DNA from: Streptomyces sp. NBC_01454
Lineage (GTDB): Bacteria; Actinomycetota; Actinomycetes; Streptomycetales; Streptomycetaceae
Assembly: GCF_036227565.1 (NCBI RefSeq)
Contig: NZ_CP109460.1
Span: 4,836,001-4,900,000 of the forward strand
Length of the DNA stretch: 64,000 nucleotides
Direction of reading: 5' to 3'
The notes under the pieces are model-generated. The model did not search any database. It was not told where the DNA came from and worked only from the letters and a program-made list of their open reading frames with translations. The position numbers and the translations under genes are program-made. Positions 23,974 to 32,177 of this stretch are shown here, piece by piece. How positions within the stretch are numbered: position 1 is the stretch's first letter; each line of letters opens with the position of its first letter.

Positions 23974-25500
23974 ATGGCCGAGCGCGAGCGCAGGCATGTG
24001 CGGGTTGCGGTGATCGGATCGGGCTTCGGTGGTCTGGGGGCGGCCGTCCGGCTGCGGCGCCAGGGCATCACCGACTTCGTGGTCCTGGAGCGGGCCGGCT
24101 CGGTGGGGGGCACCTGGCGGGACAACAGCTATCCGGGGTGCGCGTGCGACGTGCCCTCGCATCTGTACTCGTTCTCCTTCGCGCCGCACCCCGAGTGGCC
24201 GCGGAACTTCTCCGGGCAGCCGCACATCCGCGCCTACCTGGAGCGGGTCACCGACACCTTCGGGCTGCGCCCGCACCTGCGGTTCCATTCGGAGGTGGAG
24301 AGCCTGCGGTGGGACGGCGCGGAGCTGCACTGGGAGATCGAGACGGCGAGCGGGCCGCTGACCGCCGATGTCGTGGTGTCGGCGACCGGGCCGCTGTCGG
24401 ACCCCAAGATCCCCGCCATACCGGGGCTGGACACCTTCCCCGGCACGGTGATGCACTCCGCGCGCTGGGACCACGACCACTCGCTGCGCGGTAAGCGCCT
24501 CGCGGTGGTCGGCACCGGCGCCTCGGCCATCCAGATCGTACCGGCCGTCCAGCCGGAGGTGGAGCGCCTCACGCTCTTCCAGCGCACCCCGCCCTGGGTG
24601 CTGCCGCGCGCCGACCGCGAGATCAGCGCGGCCGAGAAGTGGCTGCACACCAAGGTCCCGGCGACCCGGGCCGCGCGCCGTCAACTGCTGTGGAGCATCC
24701 GGGAGTTGCAGGTCAGCGCGTTCACCAAGCGCCCCGATCGGCTGGGCTTCCTGGAGCTGCTGGCCCGCAACCACATGAAGAAGGCCATCAAGGACCCGGC
24801 GCTGCGGACCGCGCTGACCCCCGGCTACCGCATCGGCTGCAAGCGGATCCTGCTCTCCAACACGTACTACCCGGCCCTGGCACGGCCGAATGTGGACCTG
24901 GTCGCCGCGGGGCTGAAGGAAGTGCGCGGCAGCACCCTCGTGGGGTCCGACGGGAGCGAGGCGGAGGCCGACGCGATCGTCTTCGGCACCGGGTTCCATG
25001 TGACGGACATGCCGATCGCGCAGCGCGTCACTGGTGCCCACGGCACGACGCTGGCCGAGGAGTGGAAGGACGGCATGGAGTCGCTGCGCGGCGCCACCGC
25101 GGCCGGCTTCCCCAACTTCCTCACCATCGTCGGGCCCAACACCGGCCTCGGGAACAGCTCGATGATCCTGATGATCGAGGCGCAGCTGACCTACCTGGCC
25201 GACTTCCTGCGCCAACTGGACGTCCTCGGCGGGAAGATCGCGCTGAGCGCCCGGCCGTCCGCCGTACAGGAGTGGAACCGCACCATCCAGCGCCGGATGA
25301 CGCGCACGGTGTGGAACACCGGCGGCTGCGACAGCTGGTATCTGGACGCCAACGGCCGCAACACCACCGTCTGGCCGGGAACGACCGGGGAGTTCAAGAA
25401 GGCCACCCGGCAGGTCGACCTCGCGGAGTACGAGGTGCTGCGGCCCGCCCGCACCCCCGCGGAACGGACGTCCGGCACGGCCGCGGAGGTGGCCGCATGA
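23974..25500 (+). CDS. Flavin-containing (Baeyer-Villiger type) monooxygenase
   Basis: The 508-residue FAD/NADPH enzyme has the N-terminal Rossmann motif IGSGFGGLGAA, GGTWRDNSYPGCACDVPSHLYSFSF, the BVMO fingerprint FPGTVMHSARWDHD (FxGxxxHxxxW), and the second nucleotide motif VVGTGASAIQIVP. These enzymes oxidise ketones to esters or hydroxylate lipophilic substrates. The start at 23974 has GGGAGG seven bases upstream; an upstream ATG (23863) would overlap the dyad operator. The stop overlaps the hydrolase start (ATGA). Gene order with hydrolase and SDR recalls the first genes of the mycobacterial mymA operon. Confidence 0.88.
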   Translation: MAERERRHVRVAVIGSGFGGLGAAVRLRRQGITDFVVLERAGSVGGTWRDNSYPGCACDVPSHLYSFSFAPHPEWPRNFSGQPHIRAYLERVTDTFGLRPHLRFHSEVESLRWDGAELHWEIETASGPLTADVVVSATGPLSDPKIPAIPGLDTFPGTVMHSARWDHDHSLRGKRLAVVGTGASAIQIVPAVQPEVERLTLFQRTPPWVLPRADREISAAEKWLHTKVPATRAARRQLLWSIRELQVSAFTKRPDRLGFLELLARNHMKKAIKDPALRTALTPGYRIGCKRILLSNTYYPALARPNVDLVAAGLKEVRGSTLVGSDGSEAEADAIVFGTGFHVTDMPIAQRVTGAHGTTLAEEWKDGMESLRGATAAGFPNFLTIVGPNTGLGNSSMILMIEAQLTYLADFLRQLDVLGGKIALSARPSAVQEWNRTIQRRMTRTVWNTGGCDSWYLDANGRNTTVWPGTTGEFKKATRQVDLAEYEVLRPARTPAERTSGTAAEVAA

Positions 25501-26474
25501 GCCGCCGGCCCGCGCACGTCACCAGCGGCCCCTACGCCCCGCCGGTGCCGCGCACCACGCTGACCGTCACCTCGGCCGACGGCGCCCGGCTGTACGCCGA
25601 GGTCCACGGCCCCGAGGACGCCCCGGCCGTCGTCCTGGCACACGGCTGGACCTGCTCGACCGCCTTCTGGGCCCCGGTCGTCCGGGCGCTGGCCGGTGAC
25701 CACAAGGTCGTCGTCTACGACCAGCGCGGCCACGGCCGCAGCCCCGCCGCCCCGCCGGCGGGCCACAGCACCGACGCGCTCGCCGACGACCTGGTCGCCG
25801 TCCTGGAAGCGGCCCTGCGGCCGGGCGAACGCGCCGTGCTGGGCGGCCACTCGATGGGCGGGATGACGATCATGGCAGCGGCCGGGCGGCCGCAGCTGCG
25901 CGCGCGAGCCGCGGCCGCGCTGCTGTGCAGCACCGGCAGCGCCGATCTCGCCGCCGAATCACGGGTGTTCGCGCTGCGCAGCCCGCAGGGGCGCCGCCGA
26001 GCGCACCGGCTGCTGCTGCGCTCGCGCGTCCCGCTCGGCCCCCAGTCGCCGCTCACCAGGCGCCTGCTGAAGTACGCCACCATGGGCCCCGGCGCCACCG
26101 CCGCGCAGGTGGCGGCCTGCGCCCGGATCGTGCACGGCTGCCCGTCGGGCGTCCGGGCCCGGTGGGGCGCGGTGCTGGCCGGGATCGAACTGACCGGCGG
26201 CGCCGGCGGCCTGGAGCTGCCCACCGAGGTCCTCGTGGGCACCGCCGACCGGCTCACCCCGCCGGTGCACGCCCGACGGCTGGCGTCCGTCCTCCCCGAC
26301 TTCCGCGGTCTGACCGAACTCCCCGGGCTGGGACACATGACGCCGGTCGAGGACCCGGACGCGGTCACGGGACGGCTGCGCGCACTCGTCCGCGACCATC
26401 TGCACCCGACCGGCACCGAGCCCACCGACACCGCTCCCGGGGGCGGCACGCAGACGAAGGAGAGCACGGCATGA
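25497..26474 (+). CDS. Alpha/beta-fold hydrolase
   Basis: The 325-residue hydrolase has the oxyanion segment HGWTCS, nucleophile elbow GGHSMGGM (Ser near 122), acid GTADRLTP and catalytic His GLGHMTP. Coupled by ATGA overlaps to the monooxygenase before it and the SDR after it, it could cleave the ester made by Baeyer-Villiger oxidation. The substrate is unknown. The C-terminal tail after residue 300 is low-complexity. Confidence 0.87.
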   Translation: MSRRPAHVTSGPYAPPVPRTTLTVTSADGARLYAEVHGPEDAPAVVLAHGWTCSTAFWAPVVRALAGDHKVVVYDQRGHGRSPAAPPAGHSTDALADDLVAVLEAALRPGERAVLGGHSMGGMTIMAAAGRPQLRARAAAALLCSTGSADLAAESRVFALRSPQGRRRAHRLLLRSRVPLGPQSPLTRRLLKYATMGPGATAAQVAACARIVHGCPSGVRARWGAVLAGIELTGGAGGLELPTEVLVGTADRLTPPVHARRLASVLPDFRGLTELPGLGHMTPVEDPDAVTGRLRALVRDHLHPTGTEPTDTAPGGGTQTKESTA

Positions 26475-27352
26475 GCGCACGCAGGAGCCTGGAGGGCCAG
26501 GTCGTCGTCGTCACGGGTGCGGCGCGCGGGGTCGGCGCGCTGCTGGCCCGCAAGCTGTCGGCACGCGGGGCGACGCTTGCACTGGTCGGGCTGGAGCCGG
26601 ACGCGCTGCGCGAGGTCGCGGCCGCGCTGCACGGCCCGGCGCACCACTGGCACGCCGATGTCACCGACCACGAGGCGATGGTGCGGGTGGCGGGCGAGGT
26701 CAAGGACCGCTTCGGGAAGGTCGATGTGGTCGTCGCCAATGCCGGGGTGGCGACCGGCGGGCCGTTCGCCGACTCCGACCCCGTCGCCTGGAAGCGGGTC
26801 ATCGAGGTCAACCTCATCGGCGGCGCGGTCACCGGCCGCGCCTTCCTGCCCCTCCTCACGGCGTCCCGCGGCTACTTCCTGCAGATCGCCTCGCTGGCCG
26901 CGATCACCCCGGCGCCGATGATGACCGCGTACTGCGCGTCCAAGTCGGGCGCGGAGGCGTTCGCGCACAGCCTGCGCGCCGAGGTCGGGCACCGCGGCGT
27001 TCGGGTGGGGGTCGGCTATCTGAGCTGGACGGACACCGACATGGTGCGCGGCGCGGACCAGGACGTCGTGATGCGCGAGCTGCGCTCCCGGCTGCCCTGG
27101 CCGTCGAACAAGACCTACCCGCTGGGCCCCGCCGTCGACCGGATCGTGGCGGGCATCGAGCGCCGCTCGGCGCACATCTACGGGCAGTGGTGGCTGCGCG
27201 GGATGCAGTCGGTGCGCGGCTACCTGCCCGCGCTCATCGGGACCGTGGGCCAGCGGGAGATGCGGCGGTTCGGGGCGCGGCTGGACGGGATGCGGGTCGG
27301 GCTGGTGGGCGCCGGCGGGGAGGCGGACGAGAAGGCCCGGGCCGGCCGGTGA
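26471..27352 (+). CDS. Short-chain dehydrogenase/reductase
   Basis: The 293-residue classical SDR has the cofactor loop VVTGAARGVG, the NAG motif VVANAGVA, the catalytic Ser in QIASLAA and YCASK. The C-terminal extension (YGQWWLRGMQSVRGYLPALIGTVGQ) resembles SDRs that act on fatty or isoprenoid chains. It is the last gene of the oxidation operon, coupled by ATGA. It may supply the ketone or reduce the product. The assignment of pathway is inference. Confidence 0.87.
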   Translation: MSARRSLEGQVVVVTGAARGVGALLARKLSARGATLALVGLEPDALREVAAALHGPAHHWHADVTDHEAMVRVAGEVKDRFGKVDVVVANAGVATGGPFADSDPVAWKRVIEVNLIGGAVTGRAFLPLLTASRGYFLQIASLAAITPAPMMTAYCASKSGAEAFAHSLRAEVGHRGVRVGVGYLSWTDTDMVRGADQDVVMRELRSRLPWPSNKTYPLGPAVDRIVAGIERRSAHIYGQWWLRGMQSVRGYLPALIGTVGQREMRRFGARLDGMRVGLVGAGGEADEKARAGR

Positions 27353-27488
27353 GCGGGCGTACGCCCGGCCCGTGAGCGGCCATGCGTCACGGAGAGTGTC
27401 GGTTCGTGATCGAAATGCGAGCAATGTCCGGGCGTGTCACGCTGAATCGGGGTCACAACCCCCCTACACCCCACTAGGAGTGAACAGC

Positions 27489-27731
27489 ATGGGCATCAAG
27501 GACCAGTTCCAGGACAAGGCCAACGAGCGCAAGGACCAGGCGCAGCGCGCCATGGGCGACTCTCGCGAGCAGGGTCACGAGCGCGGCCAGCGCAAGGACG
27601 AGGAGCGCGGCGGTCAGCGTCAGGACCAGGAGCGCGGCCAGCGTCAGGGCCAGCCGCGTGAGCGCGGCCAGCAGGGCCGTCAGCCCGCCCAGGACGCGAT
27701 GGACGCGGCCGAGGGTCGCCACCAGAGCTGA
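27489..27731 (+). CDS. Small very hydrophilic Gln/Arg/Glu-rich protein
   Basis: The 80-residue chain (MGIKDQFQDKANERKDQAQRAMGDS...) has no hydrophobic stretch and consists mostly of Q, R, E, D, G and K with repeated ERGQRQ units. The first 30 residues resemble the helical start of CsbD-like or hydrophilin stress proteins seen as abundant small proteins in Streptomyces. AGGAG precedes the ATG by eight bases and a perfect terminator follows, which supports a real monocistronic gene. Function unknown; a desiccation or osmotic role would be a guess. Confidence 0.65.
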   Translation: MGIKDQFQDKANERKDQAQRAMGDSREQGHERGQRKDEERGGQRQDQERGQRQGQPRERGQQGRQPAQDAMDAAEGRHQS

Positions 27732-27780
27732 GTTGGCACGTCCTGAACATCACGCGGGGCGGCGTACGCGCCATGCGTGA

Positions 27781-27810
27781 GGGGCGCACCCGGTCGACCG
27801 GGTGCGCCCC
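27781..27810. terminator. Perfect 30-bp palindrome terminator
   Basis: GGGGCGCACCCGG and its complement are joined by TCGA. The 13-bp stem lies 50 bp after the small hydrophilic gene and 47 bp before the tricorn stop, so it can serve both convergent genes. Confidence 0.8.
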
Positions 27811-27856
27811 ACCGCGTGTCCTCCGCCGGCCTGCGCCCCGTCGGCCCGCGGCCGGT

Positions 27857-30800
27857 TCAGGCCCCGACTTCTCCGACTTCTCCGGCTTCTCCGGCTTCTC
27901 CGGCTTCTCCGGTCACCTCAGAGGGGCCCGCCTCGCGCGGCGGCAGCGGGGGGCGCCGCAGGTCCGGGACGTCCGACAGGTCCGGAGGCGTCGCCGCCGG
28001 ATGCCGGTCCAGCAACTCCAGCGCCGTGCGCACCGCGACACCCAGGGTCGGATGCCGGCCCTCGGCCCAGTGCAGCGGTGACCGCAGCGCCTCGATGTCG
28101 ACCTCGACGCCGTGGTTCTCCACGCCCCAGCCGTAGAGCCGGAACCACGCGGCGTTCATCGGGACGGTGATGGTGGTGCCGTCGCCGAGCCGGTGCCGGC
28201 CGGTCATGCCGACCACCCCGCCCCAGGTGCGCATGCCCACCACCGGGCCGATGCCCTGGAGTTTGAAGGCCGCGGTGATCATGTCGCCGTCGGAGGAGGT
28301 CATCTCGTCGGCGACCGCCACGACCGGGCCGCGCGGGGCGTTGCTGGTGTACGAGACGGGCTCGGCGTCGCGGGTCAGGTCCCAGCCCATGATGGTGCGG
28401 GTGAGTTTCTCGATGACCAGCTCGGAGATGTTGCCGCCCGCGTTGCCCCGGACGTCCACGATCAGCGCGGGCCGGGAGACCTCCATCCGCAGATCGCGGT
28501 TGAACTGCGCCCAGCCGGAGCCGCCCATGTCGGGGATGTGCAGATAGCCGCATCGTCCGCCGCTCAACTCCCGTACCACCGCCCGGCGTTTGGCCACCCA
28601 GTCCTGGTAGCGCAGCGGCCGTTCGTCGACCAGCGGGACCACCGCGACCCGGCGGGCCGGGCCCTCGCCGTCGGGCGGGGAGAAGGTGAGCTCCACCGTG
28701 GTGCCGCCGGCCGCGGCCAGCAGCGGGGCCGGCCCGGCCCCCGGGTTCACCCGGCGGCCGTCGACATGGGTCAGCGCCGCCCCCTCGCGAATGCCCGTAC
28801 CGGCCAGCGGCGAGCGGGCCTTGGAGTCCGAGGACTCACCCGGCAGGATCCGCTGCACCACCCAACAGCCGTCCCGGTGCACGAAGTTGGCGCCGAGCAG
28901 ACCCATGGCACGCTGGTAGTGCGGCGGGCCCTCGTTGCGCCGGGCGCCGGTGACGTACGCGTGCGAGGTGCCCAGTTCGCCGAGCACCTCCCGCATCAGA
29001 TCGGCGAACTCGTCCGGGCTGGCGACCCGGTCGAGCAGCGGCCGGTACTGCGCGAGCACCCCCTCCCAGTCGATGCCGCACATCCCCGGGTCCCAGAAAT
29101 AGGCCCGGGTGATCCGGCCCGCCTCCTCGAACGCCTGGTACCACTCGGCCGCCGGTTCGACGTCGTGCAGGATGCGCCGCAGATCCAGGAAGACCGTGGA
29201 GTCGCTGTCCGGCGGCTCGGTCGCGGGCACCGCGCGCAGCTCGCCCTCGTCGTTGACGACCAGCCGGGAGCCGTCGCCGCTGAGCGCGAACTCGTCCAGG
29301 GAGCTGGTGAGTTCGGTGCGCCGGGCCTTGGTCAGATCGAAGTGTTCGAGGGTGGGCCGGCCCGAGGTGTCGGCGGGGTTGGCGAAGGTCTCGCCCAGCG
29401 CGCCGGAGATCGGCCAGCGCAGCCAGACCAGTCCGCCGCCGCTGACCGGCTCCAGGGAGGAGTATTTGGAGGCCGCCACCGGGAACGGGGTGACACGGTT
29501 CGCCAGCCCCTCCACCTCCACCAGCACCGGCCCCTCGCCGGGCAGCGGAGGATTCTCGTCCGGGTCCAGACCGCCCGCCGCGGGCCGCCCCTCCGGGGAC
29601 AGCGCGAAGGGGGAGGGGGTCGCCGACGACAGCGGGACGAGATAGGGCCGGCAGCCCAGCGGGAACGACAGATCGCCGGTGTGCACGTCATAGACCGGGT
29701 CGAAGCCGCGCCAGGACAGGAACGCCAGATAGCGGCCGTCGCGGGTGAACACCGGCTGCTCGTCCTCGAAGCGGCCGTTGGTGACGTCCACGATGTGCCC
29801 GTCGGACAGCCGGGCCATCCTGATCTGCCGCAGCGTACGGCCGATGCCGGGGTGCGACCAGGTCAGCCAGCGCGAGTCGGGGGAGAACGCCAGGTCGCGG
29901 ACCGGGCCGTTGGTGGAGCGGACCAGCTCGGCGACCGTGCCGTCGGCCGGCTCCGGGCCGGTGCCGCCCTCCTCCTCGGGGCGGGCCACCGCCACCAGCA
30001 GCAGCCGGCCGTCGTGCGAGGCCACCGCGAGGCGGTCGCCGTCGGGGGAGGCGGCCATCTCGTGGACCCGGCCCAGCTCACCGGCGGCCAGCCGCCGGGG
30101 CCCGCCCGGTTCGCTGGCCCGCGGCAGGTCGGTGATCTCGATCGCGTCCTCGCCCTCGGCGTCGGTGAGGTAGGCGATCCGGCCGGTGGAACCCAGCATC
30201 TCGGGCAGCCGGACGCGGACGCCCGGGGTGTCGTGGATCGTGCGGGCCGGGCCGTCGCGGTGGGTGAGCCAGTACAGGCTGCCGCGGACGCCGACCGCGC
30301 TGGCCCGCCCGGTGGTGTCCACCGCGAGCGCGGTGACGTGTGAGGCGGCCGGGACCTGGTAGGTCCGCCGGCCGGCCCGCGGTCCGCCCAGGCGCACGTC
30401 CAGCCGGCGCGGCACGGCGTCCGGGCCCAGGTCGTCGATCAGCCAGAGGTCGCCGGCGCACTGGTAGACGATGCGCGAACCGTCGGTCGAGGCGTGCCGG
30501 GCGTAGAAGTCGGCGTGGTCGGTGTGCCGGCGCAGATCGGTGCTGTCGGGCAGGCAGGAGTAGACGTTGGCGATGCCCTCATGGTCGGAGAGGAACGCGA
30601 TCCGGCCGCCGACGAACATCACCGAGTCGAGATGCCCGCGCAGATCCGGCATCAGCCGGGTGCCGTGCAGCCACATCCGTCCCGTCGCCCCGCCCCGGTA
30701 GCGCTTCCAGGAGGCGGGTTCGTGCGGCGGCTTGCCGGTGAGCAGCAGGGTGCGGCGCTCGCCGTCGACGTCGGTGACCGCGATGTCGGAGACCGGCCCC

Positions 30801-31318
30801 CAGGGCAGCTTGCCGCCCGTGCCGCCGTCGGTGGGCAGGCTGTAGGCCCACGAGTAGTAGGAGAACGGCTGGCCGTGCGAGGAGACCGCGAGGATGTGGG
30901 CGTTGCCCTCGTGGTCGGGCGGCGTCCAGCCGCAGACCCGGGCATCGGTGCTGCCCCAGTACGTCAGCCGGCGGGCCGGGCCGCCCTCGACCGGCGCGAG
31001 ATGGACCTCCGGGTCGAGGCTGCGCCAGGTCGTGAAGGCGAGGTGCTGCCCGTCGGGGGAGAAGCGGGGGTGGCCGACGCGGGTGCGGTCCACGGTCAGC
31101 CGCCAGGCACGGCCGGGCTCGCGGCCCTCCGGGGTGAGCGGGGCGACCCACAGATCGTCCTCGGCGGCGAAGCAGAGCAGTTCGCCGTGCAGATGCGGAA
31201 AGCGCAGATACGAGCCGACGGGCGGTCCCGGGGTGGCGGGCATGCGGCGCAGCCGTCCACGAGGCTTGGCGGGGTTCGGCTCCGGGCGCGGCCCGACGGC
31301 CTCGGGTGCATCGCTCAC
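27857..31318 (-). CDS. Tricorn-type serine protease
   Basis: The 1153-residue protein matches tricorn peptidase architecture. It has an N-terminal six-bladed then seven-bladed propeller region (to about residue 700), a helical segment, a PDZ domain (about 800-890) and the S41-type catalytic core. The catalytic core shows GTSHAYVTG with the active-site His and DEMTSSDGDMI with the nucleophile Ser. The enzyme processes peptides released by the proteasome in archaea; actinobacterial forms are presumed peptide-degrading. The C-terminus ends in an acidic Gly-Glu-Ala/Val repeat. GTG start at 31318 is used; an ATG 25 codons downstream (MPATPGPPVGSYLRFPHLHG) is also reasonable. Confidence 0.88.
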   Translation of the reverse strand: MSDAPEAVGPRPEPNPAKPRGRLRRMPATPGPPVGSYLRFPHLHGELLCFAAEDDLWVAPLTPEGREPGRAWRLTVDRTRVGHPRFSPDGQHLAFTTWRSLDPEVHLAPVEGGPARRLTYWGSTDARVCGWTPPDHEGNAHILAVSSHGQPFSYYSWAYSLPTDGGTGGKLPWGPVSDIAVTDVDGERRTLLLTGKPPHEPASWKRYRGGATGRMWLHGTRLMPDLRGHLDSVMFVGGRIAFLSDHEGIANVYSCLPDSTDLRRHTDHADFYARHASTDGSRIVYQCAGDLWLIDDLGPDAVPRRLDVRLGGPRAGRRTYQVPAASHVTALAVDTTGRASAVGVRGSLYWLTHRDGPARTIHDTPGVRVRLPEMLGSTGRIAYLTDAEGEDAIEITDLPRASEPGGPRRLAAGELGRVHEMAASPDGDRLAVASHDGRLLLVAVARPEEEGGTGPEPADGTVAELVRSTNGPVRDLAFSPDSRWLTWSHPGIGRTLRQIRMARLSDGHIVDVTNGRFEDEQPVFTRDGRYLAFLSWRGFDPVYDVHTGDLSFPLGCRPYLVPLSSATPSPFALSPEGRPAAGGLDPDENPPLPGEGPVLVEVEGLANRVTPFPVAASKYSSLEPVSGGGLVWLRWPISGALGETFANPADTSGRPTLEHFDLTKARRTELTSSLDEFALSGDGSRLVVNDEGELRAVPATEPPDSDSTVFLDLRRILHDVEPAAEWYQAFEEAGRITRAYFWDPGMCGIDWEGVLAQYRPLLDRVASPDEFADLMREVLGELGTSHAYVTGARRNEGPPHYQRAMGLLGANFVHRDGCWVVQRILPGESSDSKARSPLAGTGIREGAALTHVDGRRVNPGAGPAPLLAAAGGTTVELTFSPPDGEGPARRVAVVPLVDERPLRYQDWVAKRRAVVRELSGGRCGYLHIPDMGGSGWAQFNRDLRMEVSRPALIVDVRGNAGGNISELVIEKLTRTIMGWDLTRDAEPVSYTSNAPRGPVVAVADEMTSSDGDMITAAFKLQGIGPVVGMRTWGGVVGMTGRHRLGDGTTITVPMNAAWFRLYGWGVENHGVEVDIEALRSPLHWAEGRHPTLGVAVRTALELLDRHPAATPPDLSDVPDLRRPPLPPREAGPSEVTGEAGEAGEAGEVGEVGA
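27864..27908. repeat. Five tandem 9-bp units at the 3' end of the tricorn gene
   Basis: The units are CCGACTTCT (two) then CCGGCTTCT (three). On the minus strand they encode Gly-Glu-Ala or Gly-Glu-Val triplets at the extreme C-terminus of the protease. Confidence 0.8.
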
Positions 31319-31379
31319 GCCCCCATCGTTTCGGGACGGGGGAGCGGCGGCAAGTCGATCGGGTGACGCAGACCACTTT

Positions 31380-31397
31380 CGAAACGGTTCCGTTTCG
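31380..31397. promoter_or_regulatory. Palindrome CGAAACGG-TT-CCGTTTCG, TetR operator candidate 1
   Basis: An 8+8 bp perfect inverted repeat lies 95 bp upstream of the tetR start. It shares the core CGAAAC...GTTTCG with the second site 43 bp downstream. A -10-like TACGGT lies between them (31411-31416), so both bracket the probable promoter. Confidence 0.65.
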
Positions 31398-31424
31398 CTA
31401 CGCCGCTCGCTACGGTCGAAGTGT

Positions 31425-31439
31425 ACGAAACCGTTTCGT
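31425..31439. promoter_or_regulatory. Palindrome ACGAAAC-C-GTTTCGT, TetR operator candidate 2
   Basis: A perfect 7+7 bp inverted repeat around one central base lies 53 bp before the tetR start. It has the same half-site as the upstream palindrome, as expected for cooperative autorepression of the tetR-mmpL pair. Confidence 0.65.
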
Positions 31440-31491
31440 TCGCCATCGAGGGGGTGGCGGCGCTGATACGGTCCGAACGGAGGTGTGTGCC

Positions 31492-32067
31492 ATGGGACGC
31501 AGCCGGCTGACTCCCGAGCGGGAGGCCGAGCTCTACGACGCCGTACTCGACCTGTTGCGCGAGGTCGGCTACGACGCGTTGACCATGGACGCCGTCGCCG
31601 CCCGTACCCGCTCCAGCAAGGCCACCCTCTACCGCCAGTGGCAGGGCAAGCCGGAGCTGGTGGCCAGGGCGCTGCGGCACTGCAAACCGGTCAGCACCGG
31701 CGATGTCGACACCGGCACGCTGCGCGGCGACTTCGCCGAACTGGTGCGCCGGGCCGAGGAACACGGGCAGGTGCAGAAGGACGCCGCGCTGATGCGCGGT
31801 CTGGGGATGGCCATCCACGGCAACCCCGATCTCCACCAGGCCCTGCGTGAAGTGCTCCTCGACCCCGAGGTGACCGGGCTGAACGCCATGCTGCAACGCG
31901 GCATCGACCGGGGCGAGATCGCGGCCGACTGCCCCGCGCTCCAGTTCGCCCCGCACATGCTCGTGGGCGCGCTCATCGCCCGTCAGCTCATCGAGGACCG
32001 TCCCGCCGACGGCACGTTCCTGTCCGCCTATCTCGACGCCGTGGTCCTCCCCGCCCTCGGCGTCTGA
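31492..32067 (+). CDS. TetR family regulator, probable repressor of the adjacent MMPL exporter
   Basis: The 191-residue protein has a TetR N-terminus (residues 8-55; LLREVGYDALTMDAVAARTRSSKATLYRQWQGKPELV) and a C-terminal ligand domain of the TetR_C_16-like type (ALMRGLGMAIHGNPDLHQALREVLLDPE...). The ATG is preceded by CGGAGGTG. Two palindromes with the same half-site lie upstream and the MMPL gene follows after 110 bp, so it is inferred to repress itself and the transporter. Confidence 0.88.
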   Translation: MGRSRLTPEREAELYDAVLDLLREVGYDALTMDAVAARTRSSKATLYRQWQGKPELVARALRHCKPVSTGDVDTGTLRGDFAELVRRAEEHGQVQKDAALMRGLGMAIHGNPDLHQALREVLLDPEVTGLNAMLQRGIDRGEIAADCPALQFAPHMLVGALIARQLIEDRPADGTFLSAYLDAVVLPALGV

Positions 32068-32177
32068 CCCACCCGCCCGACCCTTCACCCAAGCCTCCGT
32101 ACCCGGCACGCCGCTCTCGTCGCCGGGGCGATGGCGCACGCCTCCATACCCCTCTCACGACGGGAGCACCCGGTCTC

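Noticed and set aside
27354..27367. CGGGCGT-ACGCCCG palindrome just after the SDR stop
   Set aside because: A 14-bp GC palindrome without loop or U-tract; could be a weak terminator but chance is not excluded.
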